Below are positions 44,207 to 52,729 of a stretch of DNA of 53,265 bases, piece after piece. The notes below the pieces were generated by a model. The model was given only the letters and a program-made list of their open reading frames with translations, did not search any database and had not been told where the DNA came from. Position 1 is the stretch's first letter. Every line of letters begins with the position of its first letter. Source of the stretch: Pirellula sp. (GTDB taxonomy: Bacteria; Planctomycetota; Planctomycetia; Pirellulales; Pirellulaceae); the NCBI GenBank assembly GCA_025459355.1, contig JALOQS010000040.1, positions 1 to 53,265 on the forward strand, written 5' to 3'. Both the position numbers and the translations under genes were made by a program.

Positions 44207-45271
44207 ATGCAAGAAAAGGCGAATCTATCTCGTAACTATTTGTTGACGATCGGCATTCCAACCTATTGTCGGGCCGATCTACTCGACCTTTGTTTGGCAT
44301 CGGTTCTGCCGCAGGTTCAGGAATTGGCCGACCGTGTTGAATGTGTAGTCTCGGATAATGCTTCGACGGACCACACGGCAGAAGTGTTGGAAAAGTACCA
44401 ATCGCAGTTCGCGTGCTTGAAAACCTTCCGCAATGATTCCAATATCGGCATTATCGGAAACATCACGAAGACGGCATCCGAACTAGCAACCGGGCAGTAT
44501 GTACTTTTGATCGGTGATGATGATGTCCTGACAAGCGGGGCTGTCTCACGAATCCTTTATGAGATTCAATCAGAAGCCAAACCAGACCTAATCGCCTTGA
44601 ATGTCGGTTATTTACCCCGTGGTCTGCGTCCCAAACCCCACGAGTCATTGGGAGGTGTTACCGTCCATTGCGAAAAGAAGTTGCGATCATCGACCACCAG
44701 AAGAGGCATCAGTCTTAGCGAGGCTTTCGAAGGCCCACCGGCGGACTTTACCGCATCCTATTCCGTGGTCATCAAACGCTCGAACTGGCTGCAAGTTTTC
44801 CCTGGAGCGTGCAGCGAAACACCATTTTCATCAGTAAAGACAACCTATCCGAGCGGTTTTGTTATCGCGGAAACGATCCATTCCGGTATGGTAACGGTCT
44901 TGGGCGAGCCATCGGTTATCATCTATGAGATGCCAGGAAACGAGTTTAGTTGGGCGCGATATCGAGGAGTCACGAGCACTCGTTATGCGACGGAGTTGCT
45001 CGACAAGTTTGAATGCGGTGGCGTTTCGGCAAAACGGCTGCTGCCCTACAAACATTATCAATTGGAGCATCGAAACGAAGAGCTTGGCGAGCTTCTATGG
45101 GATAAAACAACAGCAGGGGGCTGGAAAGATGCGATGGTGTTCGCATGGCACTTGAAGCAGTTTCCCATTCGACTTGCTAAGTGCTTTGTACTTTCCCTTT
45201 TGCATAAACAAGCACCATGGTGGCTGTCGTGGATTCCGCGTTTGGCACTCAGGGCGAAAAAACGCCTCTGA
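44207..45271 (+). CDS. Glycosyltransferase family 2
   Basis: From ATG 44207 the protein has 354 residues. LTIGIPTYCRADLLDLCLASVL, VECVVSDNASTDHT and ATGQYVLLIGDDDVLTSGAV show the GT-A fold of family 2. GDDD carries the DxD-type metal site that binds the nucleotide-sugar. There are no long membrane segments at the C-terminus, so it is likely cytoplasmic or peripheral. The expected role is adding a sugar to a surface polysaccharide or lipid-linked intermediate, in keeping with the Wzc-type gene upstream. The stop codon lies inside a 12-base duplication (45259-45282). Confidence 0.93.
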   Translation: MQEKANLSRNYLLTIGIPTYCRADLLDLCLASVLPQVQELADRVECVVSDNASTDHTAEVLEKYQSQFACLKTFRNDSNIGIIGNITKTASELATGQYVLLIGDDDVLTSGAVSRILYEIQSEAKPDLIALNVGYLPRGLRPKPHESLGGVTVHCEKKLRSSTTRRGISLSEAFEGPPADFTASYSVVIKRSNWLQVFPGACSETPFSSVKTTYPSGFVIAETIHSGMVTVLGEPSVIIYEMPGNEFSWARYRGVTSTRYATELLDKFECGGVSAKRLLPYKHYQLEHRNEELGELLWDKTTAGGWKDAMVFAWHLKQFPIRLAKCFVLSLLHKQAPWWLSWIPRLALRAKKRL

Positions 45272-45282
45272 AAACGCCTCTA
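45259..45282 (+). repeat. 12-base duplication spanning a stop codon
   Basis: AAAACGCCTCTG (45259-45270) and AAAACGCCTCTA (45271-45282) are adjacent near-perfect copies. The glycosyltransferase stop TGA is made of the end of the first and the first base of the second copy. Confidence 0.75.
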
Positions 45283-45394
45283 AAAATACATCGTTGCCAT
45301 AGAAAGAGATTCCAGAATCAGAATGCGCTCGGTATGCATCGCGTGGCGCAAAAGAAGCTGTGCATCGCAACGACTCAATCGCTGGATTTAGCGA

Positions 45395-45925
45395 TTACTT
45401 CTTTTCCTCTTTGGCGTCTTCTTCACTACCCTCGTGTTCTGTGTGGCGTCGTTCTCCAGGCAGCTTAGGCACTCCGGTCACAACAAGCTTGATCGATTTC
45501 GTGCCTTCATCCGGAACTGTGAATCGCAAACCCGAGGTGGAGTAATTGCGGTGCTTGGGGTTAATCACACCTTGAGTGCTAGGCTGATGACCCGTTAGTC
45601 CTTCGGTCATGACAAACTGCACGATGACGCATTGGTGCTCTCCGACTGCGGCCCCATCACCATCGACAAACGTGGTTAACTTAAAGGAACCGTCGCGTTC
45701 GATTTTTCCCGTTGCTTGAACTCCCTCGTATTGAAGCGATTTTGTTTCAACTGTTCCAACGACGACTGGTGAGCCATCTTCGAATTGAACGGTCCCCTCG
45801 GCCACTACGATTTTTGGCCCTCGATTGCAACCGACGACGGAAACAACAAAGAGCACGCACATCAAGAACAGAAACGTGGGCTTTGTTTGCGAGGGAGCTT
45901 TGAGGGCGATTTGCATCATGGCCAT
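45395..45925 (-). CDS. Small lipoprotein, carboxypeptidase-regulatory-like fold
   Basis: The 176-residue protein has a signal peptide ending in a lipobox VVGC (about residue 33), so it should be lipid-anchored. The mature part is beta-rich (GTVQFEDGSPVVVGTVETKSL, GKIERDGSFKLTTF, DGAAVGEHQCVIV) in the pattern of small transthyretin/carboxypeptidase-regulatory-like domains common in planctomycetes. It ends with a charged tail rich in Glu and Lys. It lies 76 bases after the DUF1559 gene on the same strand, a pairing common in these bacteria. The function of the pair is not known. Confidence 0.82.
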   Translation of the reverse strand: MAMMQIALKAPSQTKPTFLFLMCVLFVVSVVGCNRGPKIVVAEGTVQFEDGSPVVVGTVETKSLQYEGVQATGKIERDGSFKLTTFVDGDGAAVGEHQCVIVQFVMTEGLTGHQPSTQGVINPKHRNYSTSGLRFTVPDEGTKSIKLVVTGVPKLPGERRHTEHEGSEEDAKEEKK

Positions 45926-46001
45926 AAAATAGGGTTAAAGCTTGGTAGAAAAGACTACCCAACAAATCAAAACATAAGTCGCAAAGTGAGCGACAGCGGC
46001 T

Positions 46002-47084
46002 CTACTCCGACTCTCTAACCACATTCCCATCGGAACGGTTAGACATGAATCCGAGCGTTTCTGTATCGAGGTGTACGCTCAACGTTCGCACGCTTCCGTC
46101 GGCGAACGCAAAGTTGCAGCGTCCATGGTGCCAGCTTCCCCAGCGAACCAAATCATCCCCTTCACCTTTCAAGTTCTTGCTTATCGGCATGGTTGGTCCA
46201 CCCAATCGGCCTGTATTAAAAACGTGATCCCCATTGAAGATAAAGGCATCGAACGGAGACACACCTAGCCGTCCGACGGGCACGTGCATCTCTCCTGAGA
46301 GAATGGTGTTGCTCAAGCCGTCAGTAACGCTCGCCATGCGGATTCGATCTTGCGGCGATCGCGGTACACCATCTCGGCATCTAGCGCGAACGGAAATGAT
46401 GATTCCATTACCGTTACCACCATAGTTAAAGTCGGTGGGCAGACCTGCGCTACCGGGCGATATATCACCATGGTTTCCGCCATAGTCTCCCACAGCTCCC
46501 GATAGACTTAGATCACCACCGCCTACCAACGGCACGCGACAACCACACGGTAGCGTAAGCCAAATGGTTGCTCCGCTAACAATTGTACCAACCCCGACTG
46601 CGTCCCCGACCGCACGTCGTGCCGGACAACAGTAGACCGGTAATGTCGTCGCACGAGTGAAGTCATCATGATCTGAGTAAGCGACCGAGTAGTCCCAACG
46701 CTGCTCCAGATTTGTGGCTTCGAGGTAAGGCATGATCCGCACCAACCAAGTCGTCTCTTCGCCACCGCACGCATAGGCGGCATCATCCCCCGGTCGTGGC
46801 TGGTATCTGGCGGGAGGATAGTAGTTCTGGGCGGAATGAAAGAGGTCCGTTGCGAGAGCGATTTGCTTTAGGTTGTTTTTACACTGTGTCATTCTGGCTG
46901 CTTCACGAGCCGCTTGAACGGCAGGCAACAGCAAGCTAACCAGGACTCCAATGATTGAGATGACCACTAGCAATTCGACCAGTGTAAAGGCTCCACGCGC
47001 AACAAACGTTGGATGCAGGCATTGTTGCCGATGCTGCCATCGCTTGCTTCCAGACTTATGTCCCTGTTTTTGGACGCTTTGCAC
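46002..47084 (-). CDS. DUF1559 protein with type IV prepilin-like N-terminus
   Basis: The GTG start at 47084 is supported by GGAGG six bases upstream. The 360-residue protein has a basic leader, then [35 protein letters not shown], a prepilin-type signal: cleavage after Gly or Ala by prepilin peptidase, with the conserved Glu at +5. The large C-terminal domain is DUF1559, with [19 protein letters not shown], a Cys-rich CCPARR and [14 protein letters not shown] near the end. These proteins number in the tens to hundreds in planctomycete genomes and are thought to be pseudopilin-like surface proteins. The small lipoprotein downstream is probably in the same transcript. Confidence 0.93.
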   Translation of the reverse strand: MQSVQKQGHKSGSKRWQHRQQCLHPTFVARGAFTLVELLVVISIIGVLVSLLLPAVQAAREAARMTQCKNNLKQIALATDLFHSAQNYYPPARYQPRPGDDAAYACGGEETTWLVRIMPYLEATNLEQRWDYSVAYSDHDDFTRATTLPVYCCPARRAVGDAVGVGTIVSGATIWLTLPCGCRVPLVGGGDLSLSGAVGDYGGNHGDISPGSAGLPTDFNYGGNGNGIIISVRARCRDGVPRSPQDRIRMASVTDGLSNTILSGEMHVPVGRLGVSPFDAFIFNGDHVFNTGRLGGPTMPISKNLKGEGDDLVRWGSWHHGRCNFAFADGSVRTLSVHLDTETLGFMSNRSDGNVVRESE

Positions 47085-47090
47085 GGTGTA

Positions 47091-47095
47091 CCTCC
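47091..47095 (-). promoter_or_regulatory. Strong Shine-Dalgarno before the DUF1559 gene
   Basis: On the minus strand GGAGG stands six bases before GTG 47084. It decides that start, since no ATG is in frame nearby. Few genes in this window have such a clear site. Confidence 0.7.
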
Positions 47096-47377
47096 ACGGA
47101 AAAACGAATAGTCGAACTTAAGTCGCCGACACGCAACAGTATAAGTCCTGGCGATCTTCTAAGCAAATCTGTGAACGTTACAAATAACAATTGCGTAAAA
47201 TTCGGGCTAGAGCGGGGCCGATTGACGCAATTCTCCACTGGTGGGCAGTGGCTAGAACGACCGGGATTCACCATACTGCGTTTTCCCGTAAAAGTGCCCA
47301 CACTAATACAACTGTCACGATGGAAGGATTTTTCCGGTTTTAACGTGCGAAAAGCAGTCAAAGATATCCACGGAGCA

Positions 47378-48610
47378 ATGAACTTTGACTTTTGTCCGTG
47401 GGCGAACAAATACGTTTACTGGTTGAAGAAGCCCATTGGCTGGGTCGTTCTGGCGTTGTTGGCATCATTATTACTGGGAGTTTACGTTTCCACCCAAGCG
47501 TTTCTCGGAACGGCTGCGATTCTAGCTGTGGGGATCATCGGCAGCGTGTGGCCCTGGATTGCGATGACGGGGATTCGCGGTTCGTTGAGCTGGGTTCAAG
47601 GCCGATGTGAAGAACTGGAAGCCGTCAAAACAACTCTCACGCTGGAAAATCGTTGGCCATGGCCTGCGTTCGGGCTTTATGTCGAAGCAGACCATCAGAT
47701 TGCGTCGCTGCCGTCGGATCCAGATCAACCCATTAGTTTGAGCATGGTTCCTGGGCTGGCCCGCAGTCAGTTCGAGTGGGAATGCATACCTGGAACCAGG
47801 GGAATTTATCCGACGAGAACGGTCAAGCTCGCGACTGCATTTCCGTTCGGGGTGTGGACGTGTTATCGAGATTTGGTCGTCGAAACACCTCTTATCGTTT
47901 GGCCTCATACGACACGGCTCGTCGATGTTCCTGAAAGCCAAGGGACGCCCAATAGCGGGATCGGATCGACGAGCAACCAAATTGGGGACGAAGGGGATTG
48001 GATGGGGGTTCGTCCGTATCGACCCGGTGATTCTCTCAGACAAGTCCACTGGGCTCAAACGGCACGACGTGATCAATTGGTTGTATTCGAGCGACAGTCT
48101 CGCGCACGACAACAGGTTTCCCTATGGCTCGATCCAGCTGCGGCGCTGTCATCGCGATCAATTGCTGATGATTTGGTCCGTGCCTTGGCCTCGATAAGCA
48201 ACCATTTTGTCAATCATTCTTGGGCTGTTCGGGTCAACATCGATGGGAATTGGCGAGTCTTGCAGCCAGGAAAACAAGGCAAGCAGACTTGGATGGATCG
48301 CTTGGCAAGCTGGACTCCAGAATCGACCAGCGAAGAGATCTTTTTCCCGACAGCTCAAAAGGGTGGTCTTACAATCGGACTTACGACCGCGACCCGATTC
48401 GAAAGACAGTTGTCTAACAAGTCAGACTCAATTTCTTGGATCGTTTTGACGGACGATGGGGATTCAAAAAGCGGAGAGCAGACTCCGTTTGACAAATCGA
48501 TGATTCGTATTGCTGGCGGCAGTATGCTCTCTGACGAGCTTTCGTCTCAATGGAAACGATATAGCCAACAGATGGGCGTATCCTCTCACATCATGAGCCG
48601 AACGAACTGA
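47378..48610 (+). CDS. DUF58 membrane protein
   Basis: I start at ATG 47378 (GGAG two bases upstream) because the protein then begins MNFDFCPWANKYVYWL, a family-like start, and two membrane spans follow (WVVLALLASLLLGVYVS, AILAVGIIGSVWPWI). The open frame to 47009 lies in the control region and overlaps the opposite DUF1559 start. The 410-residue protein has RGIYPTRTVKLATAFPFGVW and GDEGDWMGVRPYRPGDSLRQVHW, the DUF58 signature, then a VWA-like domain at the end. DUF58 proteins work with MoxR ATPases. The transglutaminase gene starts two bases after the stop, forming a DUF58-transglutaminase-MoxR operon. Confidence 0.92.
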   Translation: MNFDFCPWANKYVYWLKKPIGWVVLALLASLLLGVYVSTQAFLGTAAILAVGIIGSVWPWIAMTGIRGSLSWVQGRCEELEAVKTTLTLENRWPWPAFGLYVEADHQIASLPSDPDQPISLSMVPGLARSQFEWECIPGTRGIYPTRTVKLATAFPFGVWTCYRDLVVETPLIVWPHTTRLVDVPESQGTPNSGIGSTSNQIGDEGDWMGVRPYRPGDSLRQVHWAQTARRDQLVVFERQSRARQQVSLWLDPAAALSSRSIADDLVRALASISNHFVNHSWAVRVNIDGNWRVLQPGKQGKQTWMDRLASWTPESTSEEIFFPTAQKGGLTIGLTTATRFERQLSNKSDSISWIVLTDDGDSKSGEQTPFDKSMIRIAGGSMLSDELSSQWKRYSQQMGVSSHIMSRTN

Positions 48611-48612
48611 TC

Positions 48613-51180
48613 ATGAGTGAGACCAAGTCGAAAAGCCTACCACGCAAGAGCCCATTATCCCACGGCGATGTTTCTAAGGGCAATCGAAGCGGAAAACAGA
48701 TCTACCAAAAAGCATGGGGGACATGGCTATTGGCCTGCCTCGGTTCGTTTGCGATATTCCTGTTGCGATATCAAGCTGAGACCATACCCATTGCATCGAT
48801 CTCGGAATACGCAATCTTGATCTCAGGATCGTTCCTCGTCCACTATGGGATTGGACGTAAGTTGTATGACGCAGGGACTGGCCACAACAACTCGATCGCG
48901 AAGCAAAGATTGCTCTTTCTGGCTGGCTTATTGATTATCCTAGCACCATGGATCCGGAATTTCGTAATCAGAAGCATCTTCGGGGGGCGAGGCGAAGCGA
49001 CTGAGCTAGTGTGGCTCGGCATGTTGCAACACGCGGCCGTGTGGCAAGCAGCCGTTGCTGTTACCCCAAGGCATGAATGGACTTCCTTTTTGCTAAGTTG
49101 TTTTATGATGTTGTTTGGAGTGGCAACATCCGATCGAAACGGCATGGTTCTCGTGGTTATCCCATTCGGGCTGTTAGCTTCGTGGTGGTTGCTTTCCCAG
49201 TATTGGAAATCGGTTGCAAAAGGGTTCGTTGCACACAAGAGTGTTCCTCTAGTCAGGATTCGACTGGGCATCATCGGTGCATTAATTGGTTTAACAGCCA
49301 TCGTTGGCGTGATCGCGATCAATAGTGGTCGGGGGATCATATCGTTAGATGGATTCATGCCGACATCCGGCGGAAAAGGGGGGAACGACCAAGCTGCCCG
49401 TCAAGGTGTCGGAGACGGCGACATGATGGTGGCGGCAAAAGACCAAGCGTTCACATTCGGACCGATTGAAAGCGAAGTCTTTCTTGAGTCACAGCTCCCG
49501 TCTCTTTATGACCTGGCAACGGAGAGGTACGGCGAAGCAAAAAAACCGAACAAGGAAGTATCTCGGGCCGTGTCACTCGAACAGCAAGCGAAGCATACGC
49601 ATGAAAAAATCACCGAATCGAAACAGAAGAGTCGGGAATTTAGTACGCTCAGAACACCGAATCAACAATCTAGCCAAGCTCGGCCCGGTGACAAGAAATC
49701 CAATGCGATCCTTCATGTGATCGGAACGCTCCCCTTGCATCTACGCTTAGAAACCTACGACCGTTTTGACGGGCTGGAGTGGTCACAGTCGGATGTTGAT
49801 TTGAAGAAACAGGCGTCCCAGTTCCAGATAACCAATCTTGCGGGCAAACCCTGGGCGTCAACAGCGAATTATGTACCAGATATTGTTTGGCCTGTGCGAG
49901 AGCGTGCGACGATCAAAATTATTCAGTACAAATCGATCCGCATTCCTACCCCGGCACTCACGACTCATGTCCATGTCGACAAAATCGATCAAGCCGACTT
50001 TTATTCGTTAACTCCTGATGGCCAGCTCTGTATGCCGAGCCGTGAGTATATTCCTCAGTTGACTGTCCTGCATCTTTTGTATCACACCCCCAGTTTGCAT
50101 GTGCTGAGGGATGCAAACGAGACTTTGAGTCAACTGTCCTACGACGAAAGCCGTCTGCAAGTCGAAGGGAATGGACACTTCGCTTTTCTTGCCAGTTATT
50201 TGCAAGTGCCCGATTCACTTAAGTCCGATTCGCTTAAGTCGCTCACTGCACTGAGGAAGTCATGGCTAAATGACATCCCGGAATCGATTCAAGAGAATTG
50301 GACGGATTGGCAACGAGTCGAAGCCATCGTCAGCTCGTTTAGAGAAAAATGCGTGGTCGATCCCGAGTTGGAGCTATCCGATGACGTGTCGGAGACCATC
50401 ACACACGTGTTAACAAAGAAGCGTGGAACCGATTATCATATCGCATCAGCGGCTATTATGCTTTTGCGCGATTGGCAAATTCCATGCCGACTCGTGACAG
50501 GCTTCTATTGCGGCACCGACCGGTGGGATCGCTCCGCAGGAATGGCAGAAGTGTTGTCAGAAGATCTTCACACTTGGGTCGAAGTTTACGTTCATGGCGC
50601 TTGGATTCCGGTAGAACCCAGCGGAACTTACAGCCAGCCACGCGAACATCGGTCGTGGTACCAGTGGTGCATGGAAGCTGCATGGGCAACAAGAGACTCA
50701 GTGCTTTCCCATCCGCTTCGTTACGCTATGGGATTGCTGCTGATCGTAGCCATGGTCATGATGAGACTTAGATTAGCCAATGCGGTTGCATCCACATTGG
50801 CTATCTTGACGGTTTGGCTCCCTAGCGAGACCCGAGTCAGAGTTGTACTACGGCTGTTACGATTTCGCGATTGGCTAGGAGGGGTCCGATTCCCAAAAGG
50901 CGTCACGCTCAGCAGTTGGCTAGAGGATCAATTCCAATATCTTCCCACGCTCAACAAAGAGGACCGATCTGGTTTTCTCGCAGCTGTTCAGCATTTAGCT
51001 TACGCCCCGAAAAAACGGTCTCATCTCCAACCAATATTCGACCAGCATTTGACTAAGATGTTTTGGTCGGTTGTCGTACAAGGATTCACGGATCTTGTTC
51101 GGTTAGAATCCGTGTTTCGTAAACGCAAAAAATCTTCTCTTTCCTCGAAAGTGACGCTGGGGAATCCTAATGTCATCTAA
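48613..51180 (+). CDS. Transglutaminase-like membrane protein, catalytic Cys replaced by Asp
   Basis: The 855-residue protein has several N-terminal membrane spans (TWLLACLGSFAIFLL, AILISGSFLVHYGIG, LLFLAGLLIILAPWI and more), a soluble region, and a transglutaminase-core domain in the second half (KKRGTDYHIASAAIMLLRDW, CRLVTGFYCG, DLHTWVEVYVHGAWIPVEP). In active members the segment reads GxCxxFA with the nucleophile Cys; here the residue is D607, with H653 and E668 at the other triad positions. The protein is therefore unlikely to be a cysteine-based transglutaminase or protease. A last membrane span lies near 705-720 and a basic tail follows. Its end overlaps the MoxR gene by 11 bases. Confidence 0.85.
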   Translation: MSETKSKSLPRKSPLSHGDVSKGNRSGKQIYQKAWGTWLLACLGSFAIFLLRYQAETIPIASISEYAILISGSFLVHYGIGRKLYDAGTGHNNSIAKQRLLFLAGLLIILAPWIRNFVIRSIFGGRGEATELVWLGMLQHAAVWQAAVAVTPRHEWTSFLLSCFMMLFGVATSDRNGMVLVVIPFGLLASWWLLSQYWKSVAKGFVAHKSVPLVRIRLGIIGALIGLTAIVGVIAINSGRGIISLDGFMPTSGGKGGNDQAARQGVGDGDMMVAAKDQAFTFGPIESEVFLESQLPSLYDLATERYGEAKKPNKEVSRAVSLEQQAKHTHEKITESKQKSREFSTLRTPNQQSSQARPGDKKSNAILHVIGTLPLHLRLETYDRFDGLEWSQSDVDLKKQASQFQITNLAGKPWASTANYVPDIVWPVRERATIKIIQYKSIRIPTPALTTHVHVDKIDQADFYSLTPDGQLCMPSREYIPQLTVLHLLYHTPSLHVLRDANETLSQLSYDESRLQVEGNGHFAFLASYLQVPDSLKSDSLKSLTALRKSWLNDIPESIQENWTDWQRVEAIVSSFREKCVVDPELELSDDVSETITHVLTKKRGTDYHIASAAIMLLRDWQIPCRLVTGFYCGTDRWDRSAGMAEVLSEDLHTWVEVYVHGAWIPVEPSGTYSQPREHRSWYQWCMEAAWATRDSVLSHPLRYAMGLLLIVAMVMMRLRLANAVASTLAILTVWLPSETRVRVVLRLLRFRDWLGGVRFPKGVTLSSWLEDQFQYLPTLNKEDRSGFLAAVQHLAYAPKKRSHLQPIFDQHLTKMFWSVVVQGFTDLVRLESVFRKRKKSSLSSKVTLGNPNVI

Positions 51181-52126
51181 TTCATCCACCGCAAGTCATC
51201 TGTCACTTGCGGATATACAGCGTCTCATCACCGGTTTACGTGGCCAGCTAAATCGGGTTCTTTTGGGCAAAGCGGACGTGGTCGAGAATTTGCTCGCCTG
51301 CGTATTGGCTCGGGGGCACGTTCTTTTCGATGACTTGCCTGGACTGGGAAAAACAACGCTTGCCAAGGCTTTAGCCTACGCGATCGGCGGACGTTACACG
51401 CGAGTCCAATGTACACCGGACTTGCTACCTAGCGACGTAACCGGCTTTAACATTCTGAATCAAAAGTCGCGAGAGTTTGAGTTTCGTCCTGGCCCAGTGT
51501 TCGGCGATGTTTTGCTGGCCGATGAAATCAACAGAGCCACGCCACGTACGCAGAGTGCTCTTTTCGAAGCGATGGCGGAACGGCAAGTCACTATTGACGG
51601 TGAGGCGAGAATGCTCAGTTCGACCTTCCTGGTACTAGCTACGCAAAATCCAGTGGAGAGTGTTGGCGCTTATCCGCTGCCAGAAGCTCAACTCGATCGA
51701 TTCGCCATGAAGCTTCGCATTGGGTATCCCGATCGAGATAGCGAGCTGCAGTTACTGGAGCGGAGCAGTAGCAGTCTGGTCGAGCAAGAAGCTCAGCGAG
51801 TCTTAGAGGCTGGTGAATTGCAATCGCTACAAGAAAGTGTTGCAAGGATCGCAGTAGAGCAACCTGTTCGCGAGTATTTGGTGAATTTAGCCGAAGCAAC
51901 TCGGAAGAATCATGCGTTCACCTTGGGGCTCAGCCCTCGCGGTTTGTTGCAATGGCAAAGAGTCTCACAAGCCATGGCCATGTTAAAAGGAAGAGAGTTT
52001 ACAATACCAGAAGATGTTCAGCACGTTGCTTATCCGGTTTTGTCTGTCAGACTTTCTGGGCTCGGGGGAACAGTTGACACAGCCATCGAGTCGGTTATCA
52101 ACTCAGTAACGGTGCCGCATCTGTAA
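51170..52126 (+). CDS. MoxR-type AAA+ ATPase (second copy)
   Basis: The 318-residue protein begins at ATG 51170 inside the end of the transglutaminase gene. FDDLPGLGKTTLAKALAYAI is Walker A, VLLADEINRATPRTQ Walker B and FLVLATQNPVESVGAYPLPEAQ sensor 1; the C-terminal lid domain is complete. With DUF58 and the transglutaminase-like protein it forms the standard three-gene MoxR operon. It should remodel or activate its partners at the membrane. It is clearly homologous to the copy at 25534 (RVQCTPDLLPSDxTG is shared), but the two differ throughout and are not recent duplicates. Confidence 0.95.
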   Translation: MSSNSSTASHLSLADIQRLITGLRGQLNRVLLGKADVVENLLACVLARGHVLFDDLPGLGKTTLAKALAYAIGGRYTRVQCTPDLLPSDVTGFNILNQKSREFEFRPGPVFGDVLLADEINRATPRTQSALFEAMAERQVTIDGEARMLSSTFLVLATQNPVESVGAYPLPEAQLDRFAMKLRIGYPDRDSELQLLERSSSSLVEQEAQRVLEAGELQSLQESVARIAVEQPVREYLVNLAEATRKNHAFTLGLSPRGLLQWQRVSQAMAMLKGREFTIPEDVQHVAYPVLSVRLSGLGGTVDTAIESVINSVTVPHL

Positions 52127-52166
52127 CGAACGCTATCTTCAAGCATCGATCAGGGGGGACGATCAA

Positions 52167-52727
52167 ATGTCTATCGTAAGTACACAATACAACTCGGCTC
52201 TGCGATTAATCTTCGGACATAAATGCCTTGTGTTCGCATGTTGGTTCCTTTTCTTCGCAGGATGTCATGCGGAACATGATGAGCACGACGAAGAGTCTCA
52301 CTTTCCGCCGCATTGGCCCCAGACGTTTCTGGTCGCAACGGACCGCTTGCAGCAGATCACGAGCGACCCTAACGGAACAACCACTCAAGCTGAGAGTATT
52401 GAACAAGAATTGACAGACTTGGTTGACTGGCTCCCTGAACTACTCGCCGATAGCGATGTCAAAAAATCCGATTTTGATACGATTGACGCTTGGGCATTTC
52501 CTCTTGCGTTGGAGTATAAAAAGTCAGTGCAGGCTGGTCAGAAGATCGACGAGATGGTGAAGAATGAGCGATTGCAAACCGGTTTAATCCGGCTTGCGGA
52601 GCTCGCGACCCAAGAGAAAGAACGGCTCGCGGAAGAAAAAGCACGCGTGCAACGAGAGGCTGAAGATGCTAAGCGTCAAGAAGAAGAGACTTTGAAATCC
52701 GCTGCCGCAGATCCAGGAAGTAATTAG
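52167..52727 (+). CDS. His-rich lipoprotein, possibly metal-linked
   Basis: The 186-residue protein has a signal peptide ending FFAGC (about residue 33), so it is probably a lipoprotein. Directly after the Cys comes HAEHDEHDEESHFPPHW, with five His and many acids, a plausible metal-binding patch. The rest is helical with a strongly charged C-terminal coiled coil (QEKERLAEEKARVQREAED). Its stop lies two bases before the start of a permease gene of a family linked to metal or arsenic export, so a role in metal handling is inferred. No homologue is recognised. It starts 40 bases after MoxR and may be in the same transcript or its own. Confidence 0.72.
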   Translation: MSIVSTQYNSALRLIFGHKCLVFACWFLFFAGCHAEHDEHDEESHFPPHWPQTFLVATDRLQQITSDPNGTTTQAESIEQELTDLVDWLPELLADSDVKKSDFDTIDAWAFPLALEYKKSVQAGQKIDEMVKNERLQTGLIRLAELATQEKERLAEEKARVQREAEDAKRQEEETLKSAAADPGSN

Positions 52728-52729
52728 TC

